Source of the DNA: Magnaporthiopsis rhizophila
Taxonomy: Eukaryota > Ascomycota > Sordariomycetes > Magnaporthales > Magnaporthaceae
Length of the DNA: 64,000 nt
Assembly (NCBI GenBank): GCA_003049465.1
Contig: PYSS01000046.1
Location: 186,001-250,000 of the forward strand
Reading direction: 5' to 3'
Shown here: positions 10,854 to 23,214 of the stretch, one piece after another
How positions within the stretch are numbered: position 1 is the stretch's first letter
Layout of the letters: each line of letters opens with the position of its first letter
Translations under genes and position numbers: made by a program
Notes under the pieces: model-generated
The model's input: the letters and a program-made list of their open reading frames with translations, nothing else
Told to the model about the DNA's origin: nothing
Database searches by the model: none

Positions 10854-12900
10854 ATGACATCAACAGGCGACGCGCGCCGCGACTTCTTCTTGACCCCGCA
10901 GCAGCAGAGCCTGCTTTTTGCCGCGCTCAACTCGAACCGGGCGTCCAACTCGGCCGCCACCGCCAACGCCGGCAATGCCCCGTCCTTCTCTCCTTCGTCA
11001 TTCACAAAGTCCCCGTCCGGCGCAGGCGATGCGCTCTCGCTAAACGAGAGCCCCTTCATCGACTATGACTACTCGTTCGATGCTGGCGACACCAGTTTTG
11101 ATGATTCCCTCTACGACAACACGGCAGACAACCTCAAGATGATCGGAGACCTGCCTGCTACCGGCGCAGCTCCCGAGTCGACCACTGGCGCGTCGGAAGG
11201 AAACGATTCTCCCGAAAAGAGAAGTCACCCAGACGATGAGGACGAAGCTCAAGAGAACGGGGCAAAGAGGCGCGAGAGCACCGAGAAGGTACCAAAGAAG
11301 CCAGGCCGTAAGCCGCTTACTTCAGAGCCAACTTCGGTAAGGGACAAGAACCAAAGGACCAATAACGGCCCACCCCTTTCCCCCCGCAAACCTTGTTGTT
11401 TACTAACCGTCACCTTTCGTCACAGAAACGCAAGGCCCAAAACAGGGCCGCCCAGCGTGCCTTCAGAGAGAGAAAGGAAAAGCATGTCAAGGATCTCGAG
11501 CAGAAGGTGGAAGAGTTGGAGGCGCTCTCCAAGAATACTTCTACCGAGAACACCAACCTTCGCGCCGAGGTGGACCGGTTAACCCTCGAGCTCCAGCAGT
11601 ACAAGAAGCGCCTCAGTCTAGTAGCCAGTTCCCGCCCACAGCCTGCTGCTGCATCGAGATCTAGCACCTTTGGTCACCCCATGGTGCACAATCTCAATGA
11701 CGTCAACTTCCAGTTTGAGTTCCCCAGATTCGGGTCACTCCCTGGGCCACCCGTCGGGAAAGACGCTACCGTCGCCACCGGCCGCTCCCCATCCTTCTCC
11801 CAGACTCCGTCACTCACCAACACCCCAAGCAACCAAGGCAGCCCTAATGATGGCTACAGGGACAATGCGACAACCCACTCGTCAACCGGCCTCGACACCC
11901 AGGCGAAGGAAGACCTCGCTAAACTCTCTGGCATCTTTAGTCCTCCTCTGACCAACACAAATGTGGCCCACGCATCCAGAGGCAGCGTGGATTCGAATTT
12001 CGGCGTTGGGGGCGGCGCTTCCTCGAGTTCGCCGTCGGCGTCGTCGACCTCGCACCAGGGCCCGAACTCGTCGTGCGGGACTTCCCCCGAGCCATACACA
12101 CAGTCGCCCATGGGCTTCAAGCCCGTCGACACGCTGACAACCATTGGCGAGGAGAGCACCACTCCCGTGACTGGCAATCAAGGTAAACTAGCATCCTCTC
12201 GCGACACTATGCACCGTCCGCGTCCATAGCTCCGAGATGTGGCCTCTTACTGCGGACCACCTTTACTGAGACGGCTTCCACAGATTTCGGCCAGTTTTCC
12301 TCGATTAGCATGAACGACATCGATTGGCTCGCTCAGGCAAACAACTTCCAGTTTGACCCACAACTTTTTGGTGATTACAGAGAGCCTCAGGAGCACATTC
12401 TTGGCACGAACGGCACTCTCGGCGACAATTTCTTCAACGATGCCTGGGACGTGGATTTCACAACCCCTTTCAACGTGCCCATCAGCCCCGTGGTTCCCAA
12501 GAAGGATCTGCTTGCCGAGATCGACGCCGCCAAGGAGGCCGATGAGCCGACTGAGGCAAAGGCAGAGCTCCTGACGTGCAACAAGATCTGGTATGTTTCC
12601 AAACCGCAGAACTTTCCGCCAACCCTGCCACATGATTGCTGATAGAAACCGTTACTTTTTAGGGAGGAATTGCAAAACTGCCCCAAGGTGCAGAATGGAG
12701 ACTTTGACCTTGATGGGCTCTGCGCGGAGCTGCAGAAGAAGGCAAAGTGTTCGGGCCATGGCGCCGTCGTCGACCAGAAAGATTTCAAGAATGTCATGGT
12801 CAAGTACCTCGGCAAGAAGGATGGTGAAGATCCTAGATGCTTCAAAGGACTGTTACCGAAGCCAGTCGAGATATTGCCAACTTCAACCAAGTCAAGCTAG
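10854..12900 (+). CDS. AP1: AP-1-like bZIP redox regulator (Yap1 family)
   Basis: Four exons, 10854..11336, 11426..12182, 12284..12590 and 12663..12900, encode 594 residues. Yap1/AP-1 factors shuttle between cytosol and nucleus and, when their cysteines are oxidised, activate antioxidant and detoxification genes. The basic region starts exactly at exon 2 (KRKAQNRAAQRAFRERKEKH, residues 162-181), followed by a leucine zipper. The C-terminal cysteine-rich domain has C512, C522, C536 and C545 in the CNKIWEELQNCPKV...KCSGHG arrangement that masks the nuclear export signal. The block TSPEPYTQSPMGFKPVDTL marks the N-terminal redox domain, where I see only one cysteine (SSCGTSPEP). The N-terminal FFLTPQQQSLLFAALNSN is conserved in filamentous ascomycetes. 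The third intron falls inside the C-terminal Cys domain. Confidence 0.95.
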
Positions 12901-14536
12901 CGAGCCGTCGTGAGCACGGATCGCATTCCCACCTTGTACACCACTCGAGACTCCAAACGGTGCCCGGCGTCATACTGTTTCCTGCTCTTTTTCTTTCTTT
13001 TTCTTTCCTTTTTTCCCCCATTGTCATGACTGATGTTGCCTCGGAATACTTGGCTGCCGAAAAAAACAAAAGGTAACCAACCCAAAGGCCTCTGCAGCCA
13101 GTGGCGTTGTGTTTGGGAGGGTGGAGGAATACTTGGTTCATATTCAGACAATGTAACAGGACCACGGAACGCCCCGAGGTCTGTATGAGGAATACTCGGA
13201 CCAGTACGAATATGGTCCCCACGATTACGTCAAGGCTTGTTTTCTTGGGAACGCTTGGGCTTGTTTTGCTTGATCGTTTTTCTTTGCTTTGTGGGGAGAA
13301 AATGGGATTTCCATAAATCTCAAACTGGAACTGGCTTTTTTGCTCTTGGGTCCAGCTCAGGAGAGGTAGTTAGGATGCTTCACATGGGCCAGGATAATGT
13401 GGCAGTTTATTCGCAAGCAAATTTGACGTTTTGACACGCTCAGATAGTTTGGTGTCGGAATCGAACCCTTTTTTCGTACGTATGTAGGTAGGTCTGCGGA
13501 ACGAACCCCTTACAGGCAAGGCAGCCTTATCTTCACTCAGAATGCTTCCCTTCCGTTTAATGTAAGAGGTTTTAACTTCGGGTGGTATCTTTAATACGCT
13601 GATCTGATGATGGCTTTTGTGGCAGCCGGGAAAACATCCGACGGCTGTAAGAAGAAAGAAAGAAGTCCCAAAACGGGCTGCGCTGGTCCATGTAAAATAC
13701 GCCCACCAGCCCGATGCGACGTCTCACGCGGAGGTCGAGTCCAATCTACTCTCAAAGTTGCAAGAGAGATACAAATAGATGCAGGGAGAGAGGGAAGAAG
13801 AAAAAAAAAAACGAAAAAAAAAAAAAAAAAGGTGAACAATATGCATTCATCCCAAGCTCGTACCTGGCCAAGAAAACGAAATGAACCAAGGAAAAATGTG
13901 ACAAGAGTGAACCAACTACGCCAACCTGGGGCAGAGAGGAGGAGGGAGTATGAAAGATTTAGATGTGTCTCATGGCAGCTGGTTAACCAAGCGGACTAGA
14001 TACGTCGGGTTACCGGGCAGCCGGCTGCATCCGCTGACTCTGGCGGGACTCGACGGCTTGCCGCAGTCGGCGCGCCAGCTTGGCACGCGTGACGTGCCGA
14101 AGGACGCTGTCCCGGGTCGCCGGAAAGTGGTGCCGCGAATGAGTGGATGGGTGGGGAGTGGGTTGGATAGCATCGGGAATTCCGAAAGAGCCGCCCAACA
14201 GGGGCGTGGCCAAGCTTTGGAGCGCATCCATGTCCTACCTAGCCCACCACCATGTCTCTCGCCACAAGAGACAGTGCGGGGCCAGGCCACATGGATGGCT
14301 GGCTGGCTGGCTGGCTGGCTTCATGCCGCTTGTTGCATGGGATGCTTCCACGACCCCAAACTAGGATTTTTTTGTTTGTTGGGAGTGCGGTCCAAGTGCT
14401 TCAAGGGCAAGCCCAGAGGGTCTTACTGCAAAGGACTGCTTGCCACCGAAGCAAGGGCTGACAAGGCGGCGCCACCTAGGTCGATGCACGCAGGCAGACA
14501 GATGTCAAGGATGGGGCGAAAATGGGGCCCATGGAA
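12901..14536. other. Tail-to-tail spacer with low-complexity runs
   Basis: 1.6 kb between AP-1 and the kinase gene, with an A-rich tract at 13800-13831 and a (GGCT)6 repeat at 14297-14320. No gene is seen. Confidence 0.5.
14297..14320. repeat. (GGCT)6 microsatellite
   Basis: Six exact tandem copies of GGCT in the 3' flank of the kinase gene. Confidence 0.9.
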
Positions 14537-16749
14537 TTAACCAATGACCTGCCTGGCACCCTCCTTGCCCAGCACGCCTCTCTCTTTGGGTTTCGGGCTG
14601 TTGCCGCGGCCCTTTTTGCGGCTCAGGAAACCGAAGACGCCACCGGAACCACCGCTGCCGTTGCCGTCGTCGTTGTTAGCGCCCGCGGCGTCGGCAGGCA
14701 GGGTTGCATCCTGGCGTGCGAGATCGGACCAAGAGCCCGCCCCATCCAAAGTCACCTGGACGCCGCCCGTGGGGCTGCCCACCATGGCACTTCCCGAACG
14801 GCCCGTCCGGTTGAGCCCTGCGCCGTTGCTTTGCACGTTTGTGTATGCTGTCGGATAAGGTGGGAGCGGTGGTAGACGGCCTGGAGGCTGTTTACGCATC
14901 CTTGACGAGGCGCCGCCGCCGCCGCCGCCGCTGCCAGCGGTCCGGTGCGACTTCTGGGATGATGATGAGGTTTGTCGGTTGATGGACGGGTCCTTGACCA
15001 TCTGAGTCGCTTCGTCTGTGGTGAGTGCCTGGGGTGGGCCGTTGGTTGCCGAGCCCGGGACCGCGCCCTGTGGTGGTGCCTCACCACCTTCCGTGATCCT
15101 ATTGGTGGTTCCAACATCTGTTAGCGCTGCAACACCGACAACGTCGAAGTCGCACCCGCAGCGGGGCTTCGAGCGGTGCCTACTTACTTCTTGTATGCCG
15201 CAAGCGTGTAGTCAAAAGGCTGGAAGTCCCTCTCGATCATCCGATAAAGCTCGTCCTCGCGAATCTCCTTCTCCGTGGCGTCGTCCTTTAGTCTTCCGCG
15301 GGGTTTTTGCCTGCGGGCCCGAGCCTCCAGTGGCGCCTCCTCGAGCAGCAGCTCTTCCAGGTCATACGTCGCATCGAAGTTGGTCTTCTCGGACGAGGGG
15401 ATGAAGATTGGCTCGATCTGCTTCCGTTCCAGGGCTTCAAAGTCGATGCACGCGAAGAATTCATGCTGCGTGAAGCTCTCCCAGGTTGCGCCCATCCGCT
15501 TCTCCGGTACAGGCTGGAGAGCATCCTTGATGCCGTACAGACAGGACAGGGAGACGGGCGGTGATGTGATCGGATATTTCGGGTTGGCAGCCTGGATGTT
15601 CTGACTGAGACTGGACTCCGAGTTTCCCTCGAATGGCCTCTGGTGCGGGGATCAATAAGTTATCCATGATATCTCCCAGTCGGGCGTTCGCGGTGGACTC
15701 GAAAAGACATACCTTGTTGTAGATGCACTCGTAGAACAGCACGCCTAGAGACCACCAGTCGGCCTTGACATCGTAGCCTCGGCCAGCGTACACCTCGGGG
15801 GCGAGGTAGGCCAGCGTTCCCGACTTGCTCGTCAGGACCTTGCCGGGAATTATGTCCGACGCAACGTTCTGAAGAGAGTTGGCGCACACAAGTTTGTCAG
15901 CAAAAGAGGACCCCAATAGAGTGATTACAAGGTGTATGTTGCCACGTTTGGCGGACTCACAAAGTCGGTCAGATGGACGTGACCATCGGCGTCCAACAGC
16001 ACATTATCGGGCTTCACATCGCGATGTATGATGCCCTGGCCGTGGACATACCTCAAAGCACATCCTAGTTCGGCAATCCAAAACCTCACAGCCTCCTCGG
16101 TAAAGGTCTTGCGAGAGATGTGGAACCTCAGGTCGCCTCCGCTCATCAAGTCCACAACGAGATACCTGTATGGCGTGAGATTGCCTCGCGTTAGCCGCAA
16201 CCAATCGCCGCAGGGGTGGCTTCGCCACCACCAATGGGAAGCACCCGGCAAGGACAAGCCGGGTTTAGGGGCGGTGAGGTTCGTTCGTACATGTACTCGA
16301 TATCTTGAAAGCTGTACCGCAAGTTGCATATGAATGGGTGGTTGACATGCTCCAACATGCGTCTCTCGCGGATAATATTTCGAACGCTTTCGGACCGGAC
16401 GACTGCATAGAGACGGTAACAAGAAACAAAGTCAGATGACTGGCTGGTCTGAATAGGTAAGGGACCGAAAGGGATTCGTCGTACCCTCATCTTTACGGAT
16501 ATACTTGAGAGCAAACGAGAGGTTCGTGTCTTTCCGTTCGACAATGCGCACCTTGCCGAAGGCGCCTCGGCCGACAACCCTCAGAAGGCGGAAGTGGTTT
16601 AGGTTCACTGCGGGTTGCAAAAGCACGTCATGTTAGCCAGCGACGCCAGTCCGGTGCCACGACATTCGGGTCAGGCGAGTGGGGAGGGCGATGCGGTGCG
16701 TCTTGCCTTCGCCGTCGAACTCGACGGGCTTGCCCTGGCTGTTGCCCAT
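14537..16749 (-). CDS. YANK/STK32-like AGC serine/threonine kinase
   Basis: Seven exons in transcript order: 16749..16707, 16607..16485, 16402..16291, 16165..15961, 15868..15713, 15639..15188 and 15098..14537, giving 550 residues. The first intron starts with GC, not GT (GAAG|GCAAGA). The kinase domain starts at [20 protein letters not shown], with the P-loop at 27-34, catalytic Lys49, HRDVKPDN with Asp142, and DFN in place of DFG at 160-162, as in animal STK32 kinases. [20 protein letters not shown] is the activation segment end. After the kinase core, [18 protein letters not shown] matches the STK32 tail. The N-terminus MGNSQGKP fits an N-myristoylation signal, suggesting membrane attachment. 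The last 190 residues are Gly/Ser/Pro-rich and end with a basic [11 protein letters not shown] patch. Substrates are unknown. Confidence 0.88.
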
Positions 16750-19700
16750 GGCCGCTCCGTCGCTGTAGTTGACGACGCCACGTCCAGAGAGGCGTTTGCG
16801 TGGCCCAGAGCCGATGCGGCGGGGCGTGAAGGCTTAGATGGGGAGGTGTCAGAATCGATGGTATTGCTATCAGAGACGCATCCTCCTTGTCTCAAGAACG
16901 TATGTTCGGTGTTGGCTGCGCAGTTTCGGTAGCTGAGAATGACGAGTGGGCGGCGAGAAGAGTCTAATATGGTGGGTGGCAGCCGAGCCGCAAAAGAAAG
17001 ACCGAGACAAACGAAGGGCGGTTTGTTCCGTGCTTGCTCCTAATTTTCTCCCTTCTTTCTTTGTTTTGTCTTGGTCGCCTTGCTCACTTCCGCAACCCCT
17101 GTGAAATGGTACAAGTGATTTTTAATATGACAAGAAAACCCCTTGTTGGCCCTCGTTTTTGTGATTTTATGGTTTTCTTTTTTCTTTTTGTCTTGCTGGC
17201 TCTTTGGTTTCTCAGGTGTTGCCGGTTCTTTGTTCTGCGTGTGACAAACTGGCGCGGGTAGCCGAGATCGAGATGGGTCGGTCGCTCACGGGAGTGGTGG
17301 CAGCCAGGGTGTGGATAGCACGGTCTGGAATTTTTTTTTTTTTTCTGCCTCTTTCTTTTAGAGAACAGAAGCCGGGACCAGAGGGCGGGCAGGCGGCATT
17401 GGCGCCGGGCAATGGAGGAGTCGAAAGGGATATTTCGGTTGGGGTGGAGATAGGACTACGAGGATGTACCTAGGTAGGCGGGAATGCTTGCCGTATGAAA
17501 AAAGAATGGCGACGGCCACCAGGACGGCAGGCTGGTCGGCCAGTGTCGAGGTTTCTGGGACGGATGGAGGCGTCAATGGATGCCGGCGCACAGGGGACAG
17601 GGTGTGGTAATGTGCGTGTACGTGTACTGGGTGTGTCAAGAGTGTGTGTGTGTGATGGCGGTGGTGGTCGAAGGTGGTGGCGGACGGCCGCTGTGAGGTA
17701 GACGAGGTGCTACCGCCTTGCCGGGTCCTGGCGTGCCAGCCAAGCGGGAGGCGAGGATAAGGAGAAATAGGAAGGATCGATCCAAGCAAGGGCGGCGGGG
17801 ACCAGGAACAGACGATACGTAGCAAGAGATAAAGCGGTCCCAGGCAGGCGGCCGGAGGCTCTGTCGTGCTGGTTGTGCTGCAGATTGAAGATGGAGATGG
17901 TGCAGCAGGCGGTGCGGGTACGGGTGCGGGCGCAGGCGGGCGTCGGTCAGCGTGTGCGCGGAGCGGTGGTCCTGCGCTTTCAGTGGCTGTCTCTCTGGTG
18001 GCAGGCAGTGGAACGAACGCACAGCTCCCTCGACGCTCTCACGGTTGCTTGTGCAAGGGGCCAGGCACCAAACAGGCAAACCGCCAGGCATCTGACGGCG
18101 CACAGGCAAAAGCAGCTCGTGTTTGCTGTTTGTTTTCGGCGGCGCTGTGCTGCGGGTGCTGTTTTCGCATTTCCTCAATCAGCGTAATAATCAATCACCG
18201 CCCGTGCAGAGAGGGGCCCAACGTGGTTGTCTGCCAAGCACCCTAGTTGAGATTTTGGTGGATTTGGCTCGTTGTCCCCGGCCCCTTTCAACGTGGGTTT
18301 CGCATGGCTCGCCTTTTTTTTTTCTCCCTTTTTTTTTTTTTTTTTTTTATCCGTCCCTGTTCATGCTCAGGCTACGGTGAGGGGAGGGGAGGCCCCGGCC
18401 AGCAAGACAGATTCATTGAAGGGTGGCGGCGCGGTGGATCCGTGGCAGGGGTGCAAGCGCACGGATTCCCACAGCATTAGAGGTGCCGGAGTCTGGTTTG
18501 GTGGCATCAACATCCGTTCCTTACCCCAGCATCCGGCCAGCCTTTGGAAACGCGAGACGGCGGGTGGTTGATGGGTCACGCTCACGCAATTGGCTGGAGC
18601 CGCCAATATGTCATCTGTGCTATTTACCACATCATGGAAATACTAGTAGGTACACTGTACAGTAACGTTCCCATCATAATACGTGGCAGGTTGCAACTAG
18701 CACGTTTGAGAACATTGCCTAGCCAGAGGCGAAGTTGGACGGAAGTTGGATTACAAATGATCAGAGGCGGGCTTATATGACCAGGTTAGGCAGGTATCTA
18801 CATCTCTGCCAAGGTAGTTGCAAGACCACTAAATGCACGGGAAGATGTCCAGACATATTCCCGTCGACATTAAGCAGCGGACTAACCCCAAGTCCAAAAG
18901 TCTCTGGGCGTGACGGCACAAGGCCCAGCCGGTCCACGACGCCTCGGGGGTGGGTCACGCTCATAGTCTAGACTCTGTGTACAGTACAGATTCAGCTACA
19001 GTGCCTTTTCTCTGTTGTCTACGTGCCATCTGCTGCTTCTCAATGAGCCGACTAAAATCATTTGTCACAGCGCACGGTGGGTGGGCGTGGCGAGTGTGCG
19101 TGCTCGTGTGGCCTGCTCTATGCGGACATCCCAATGTTACATAGGGGGTGTCAATCTGTTCACCTCCTTGCCTCCTCTCCTCACCTTGATACCGGTGGAT
19201 CGGTATGCTGCTGTCCACACAACCCGGATTCTCCCAGAATCTCCCATCAAGGGGAGCAAAGAGAGCGCGCACATGATCAAGGGTGGAAGGCAGCATTGCA
19301 TACTGACGGCAGACGGCTTTCCTGCGTGCGCGATGAGGTAGGCTGGCGGGCGCACGACGCTAGGCAGGTACCCTATGTACCGTACTGTACCATACAGTGC
19401 AGAGGGCAATTTATGGTTTCTGTCGTGCCTGTTTGCCCAAGGACGGCATGTAGCCTACCTCCGCCCCGGGCTGGTCTGGAGTTACACATGTGTAGGGACG
19501 ACCCGATGCCCGTGTTTTCCTGCTTCCATGCTTTCAGTACTTCCATTCCATGTCGACGCAAGCCGATATCCAAGCGCAGGTGCCTTGCCGCCCCGTCCCC
19601 CAGCTGCTTGCTGCTGGCCAGAAGAAGAATAGGGCAAAGCCCACCGTTCGGCGTCGCCGTGAAGTCCTCCTCTGTCGGCTGTGGGGAGCAGCGGTGGGAA

Positions 19701-21920
19701 CCCTTGCTCCCTGAAATCAGCGTGGCGCAACCACCGCGAGAGGCCCGGAGCTTGTTTCAGATTCTTACGGAGGGTCCCAGCCGCAGACCGCCCAACCCAC
19801 CCTGGCCAACGAGTTGTCGGTCGGCCGTGGAAGCCAGGGTTGTTGGGGTCTCTCTGCGTTGCCCGAGTAAGGAATGCGTGGCCAAGGCGTTCCCGACCTT
19901 CAATCACAGCTGCAGCTAAGGTAGTAACCCCTAGCGCGCCCGTAATCAGAGCTCGAAGCTTGTGCCGATAGTTCCCACTATGTCCATTTTCGTAACATCG
20001 GACGGTCCCCCGCAGTCCACGGGCTTCCCTGGAGAGCCACTTGAGAGCCGACTACGGCCTAGAGAGAGCCTCGGGCATGGATGGCTGGCTGTTTTCTGCT
20101 GGTCGTTCTGCTGGCTGCGAATGAGCAGCTGACTCTGTGCTGATCTCTCTCTTTTTTTTTCTTTACCCACACGGGAAAAAGATCGCGTCTAATTTTTGCC
20201 ATGTGAAATAGAGCCTTTGCATCCTTGTACCCACGTGCCGCCCGCAGACGGCACGGGCTGAACGCTAACCACGTCGGAAAACGGCCTGGATATTACTTAC
20301 GCCCGTGAGTTGCCAACTCACCCCCGCCGCCCCTTGCCGGGCGGAGTCCTTTTTTGCTACTAGACGACTTTGGCTCTAGGCTCGAGAAGACCAAAAGAAG
20401 GTGTGAAGGACATGGTTTTTTTTTCTTTTGGCGGATTATGATTTGCCGCCTTCCCACGCGAGCACGGCAGGGGACGCGGTGGATTGTTTTGTTTCCGATA
20501 TGACGATGTCGGCCGTTGACTTCTCGTGAGGGCATGGGCGCCTCTCTATCGAGCTAGCAGCAGCCTTTCATAGAAATTATTCATGCAGGCCAGCACACCA
20601 CCATGAGGAACCATGCAGCTCTTTGGGTGCCCGAGTGCGCGTTACGCGGAAAAAGTCCGGACCGCAATGGAAACGGGAATCATACCATTTGACGGCACAC
20701 GACCTAACGATTTCGATCGACCATATCTTTTGAGCAAAACAGCAGATTTTACTGAAAAAAAAAAAAAAAAGAAAGAAAAAAAAACTCTTTACGGATCCCA
20801 AGATGGCAGCTTTCTTACCTGTTCCGTCTTTATCTTATTCGGATTATGCTCTACGGTGTTGATTGCAACTGCGTTGGTAATATTTCGCGGTCCAGGTTTT
20901 TATTTGGGTAACGTGCCGTGGTATCCTGCTCTGTTGACCGTCGACATCTCTTCTTTTCCGCAAGCAGCCTCTCGGTCCTTAGAAAATGGCGTCTGGGCAC
21001 GGGTTCCTGGCTTGCATTTATTTTTTTTTATTTTTATCTTATCAGACTCCGTCGAAAATGAAAGGGCTGGCAATCAAGCTGACGTCTTCTCCCGCACCCG
21101 TCACAGCTGAAAAAGAAAGGGTCAGAACAAAAAAAGAAATGGGGTTCTGCGTAACGTCGCAGCGGGCTACCTACCTAGCGTCCTGCATCTCATCAAGGGG
21201 AGATTGGAGATTTCCATGCTCCACGATCCGATGTTTCCGTCCCCCCCTTGATTCTGGAATTTTTCTGTGTCCGTCACTCGACCGACCAGCCCCCGGCGTG
21301 CCCAGGAAAGCGGCGTAATTCCGATCGGCCCAGGATTTTAGGGCACGGCTGGCGGCGGGGCCGATACATAATGGCGATCGGCGAAACCATCAAAAAACGC
21401 GTGGCGGGATTCGTGGTTTGGCGACAGCGCGCCCCACGCGCCTCAATTTTACCGTAGGATCGTGTTGCATAGTCGCAGCCCGTGCGGTCGTCGTGTGATG
21501 ATGCGCCGTAATTCAACCGAGACGCCGTGCGCGCCGAGTGGCTTCATTGACGCCTCGCGACATTCAACGGGCATGTCAGGCCACGATGATGGCTATCGTT
21601 GATAATAATGAAGTCCTGAATACCTCATTTTGCACATGCCCGTGCAAGAAGAGGCGGATGGTTGAGGGTCCGGGTTAGCAAATTTGGTGCCAAGATGGAA
21701 TGCCACCAACGCCTAGAGTTCGTCATCACAATGACGTCATGGCGCAGAAAGCACCTCGTGAGTGCAGAGCAGCCACCAGCAAGCCACCCAACGCGATCTA
21801 AACAACTGGAACCACCTAACTACCATTCCAGTATCCCTCACAATCAATCCGCCTTCATTGCATACCTACCTATCTAGGTATCATAACCCCACGCAGACCT
21901 CCCGCCTCTCCTCCTAGAAC
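16750..21920. other. 5.2 kb gene-free divergent region
   Basis: This lies between the kinase start and the small mitochondrial-type gene. Many short open frames are present on both strands, but none has family motifs, consistent codon bias or exon structure. Contents include TG-rich repeats (~17640), T-runs (~18310-18350), an A-run (~20755-20785), an exact TACCTAGGTA palindrome at 17467-17476 and CTACCTACCTAG-type motifs near 21170. It could hold long leaders or non-coding transcripts, which cannot be decided from sequence. Confidence 0.5.
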
Positions 21921-22337
21921 ATGTCGCGCGCCCAATCTCTCTCTCAGGCCGGTGCCCGTCTGCTCCGTGGCCGCCTAAGTGTCACGAGCTTCACCAGACC
22001 AGCTTCTGCAGCACAGCGCACAAACCAGTACCACTGGACTTCCGCCGCCCGCCTGCCCTATAAGGACGATCAAGACCGTGAATCTCTCAAGCCGAAAGCG
22101 CAAGAGTACGTCAAAGGGGACAAGGGGGGTGATGACGCTGCAGCACACAAGGACGATGCCGCCTTCAACCCGGACAAGACGAACCCCGAGGCGGAGAAGG
22201 ATACGGCTGGTAACGGCAGCAACCCGCTCGAGTTCAGCCCCGCGAACAAGGACCTCTCGGCGGTCAAGGAACAGGAGGGCAAGACATCCGGACAGCAGAA
22301 GCAAAAGCGCAGTGGAGGAAGCCATCAGCAAAAGTGA
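21921..22337 (+). CDS. Small conserved-type protein with probable mitochondrial presequence
   Basis: Single exon, 138 residues. The first ~50 residues (MSRAQSLSQAGARLLRGRLS...) are rich in Arg and Ser and free of acidic residues, as expected of a cleaved mitochondrial targeting sequence; RTNQYHWTSAARLPYKDDQD is a plausible processing region. The rest is highly charged and low in hydrophobics (KPKAQEYVKGDKGGDD, NPDKTNPEAEKDTAG, SNPLEFSPANKDLS) and ends in a Lys/Gln/Ser-rich tail, so it is probably disordered. I recognise the general type from filamentous fungi but know no function. The ATG lies in a C-rich fungal start context and GC3 is high, which supports real coding. It converges on the RING gene with only 179 bp between stop codons. 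Confidence 0.7.
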   Translation: MSRAQSLSQAGARLLRGRLSVTSFTRPASAAQRTNQYHWTSAARLPYKDDQDRESLKPKAQEYVKGDKGGDDAAAHKDDAAFNPDKTNPEAEKDTAGNGSNPLEFSPANKDLSAVKEQEGKTSGQQKQKRSGGSHQQK

Positions 22338-22516
22338 TATGATAATCAGAGTCTTGTATGCATAGAGCCCCGATGTGCGCCAACAGCATTAGAGCACCGC
22401 TACATCAAATGGAAGGGAATCGAGGATCGGCGGGGAGGCATACTCGATGTGTACAATAGAAGGATCGGGGGGCTAAGCAAAACAAACAAGAAAGAAAGAA
22501 AGTGACAAACGCTCGA

Positions 22517-23214
22517 CTAGCCATAAAAGTCGTCGTACTCCTCTCCCTCATCGTCCGCCTTGGGCTCGGGCTCCTTGCGCTTGTCCATCTCCTTGCGGCA
22601 AAGCGGGCAGGTGCCCTTGCTGAGGAGCCAGGGGGAGACGCACTCGAGGTCGAAGCGGTGCGACTGGTGGCAGGGCAGCTCGACGACGAGGCAGTGCTCG
22701 TCGTTGAGGTGCGGCTCGGCGCAGATGGGGCAGGCGTCGGTGGGCTTGAGGCTCTTGCGGGGCACGCGGTCGAGGCCGTCGAGGAACTGCTGCGACACGC
22801 CCTTGATCTCGTAAGGCGGGTGCAGGATGTCGTCTTCTAGGGCGCTCATCAGGCGGGCCAGCAGGGCCCTGTTCTCCTCCGACGGCGCGTCGGTGGCCAG
22901 GGTGCCCAGCTGGTCCTGCACCAGCCGGAACATGATCGAGAGCTGCGCCGGGTTGGCCGTGGCGTGCGGGTTGTTGTGCTGCTGCCCCTGCTGCTGCTGC
23001 TGTTGTTCGGACATGCCGGGCCTGATCTGCTCGAGGTGCGCCGTGAAGGTCGACATGTCGGGCTGTCGCCTGTGCCGGGGCTCCTCGGCCGGCTTGATGT
23101 TGTGCTCGACTGGGCCCCAAGTGTCAGCCCGCGGGCGTGATGGTAATGGTGATGAATGTGGAGGCACACCCCGCACGGTTTGGCATGGAACTCACCTTCG
23201 TACTGCGTCGCCAT
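22517..23214 (-). CDS. RING-finger protein, probable E3 ubiquitin ligase
   Basis: Exons 23214..23196 and 23109..22517 encode 203 residues. The first coding exon is only 19 nt (MATQYE plus one base) and the 86-nt intron has a GCTGAC branch point. The RING occupies C133-C177: CPIC at 133-136, LPCHQSHRFDLEC with C153, H157 and C163, and CPLC at 174-177. The usual second His of a RING-H2 is Asp160 in this spacing, although His154 could serve instead. Upstream is a Gln-rich stretch (MSEQQQQQQGQQ) and a helical segment (LSIMFRLVQDQLGTLATD). The C-terminus is acidic and ends in EEYDDFYG. Such proteins recruit E2 enzymes; the substrate is unknown. There is no membrane segment. Confidence 0.85.

Noticed and set aside
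13451..13468. tRNA T-arm-like sequence on the minus strand (GGGTTCGATTCC)
   Set aside because: No acceptor stem, D-arm or anticodon arm can be folded around it.
19062..19919. 285-codon plus-strand frame in the 5.2 kb gene-free region
   Set aside because: No codon bias, no domain, high Cys/Arg/Ser of random frames, and competing frames of similar length.
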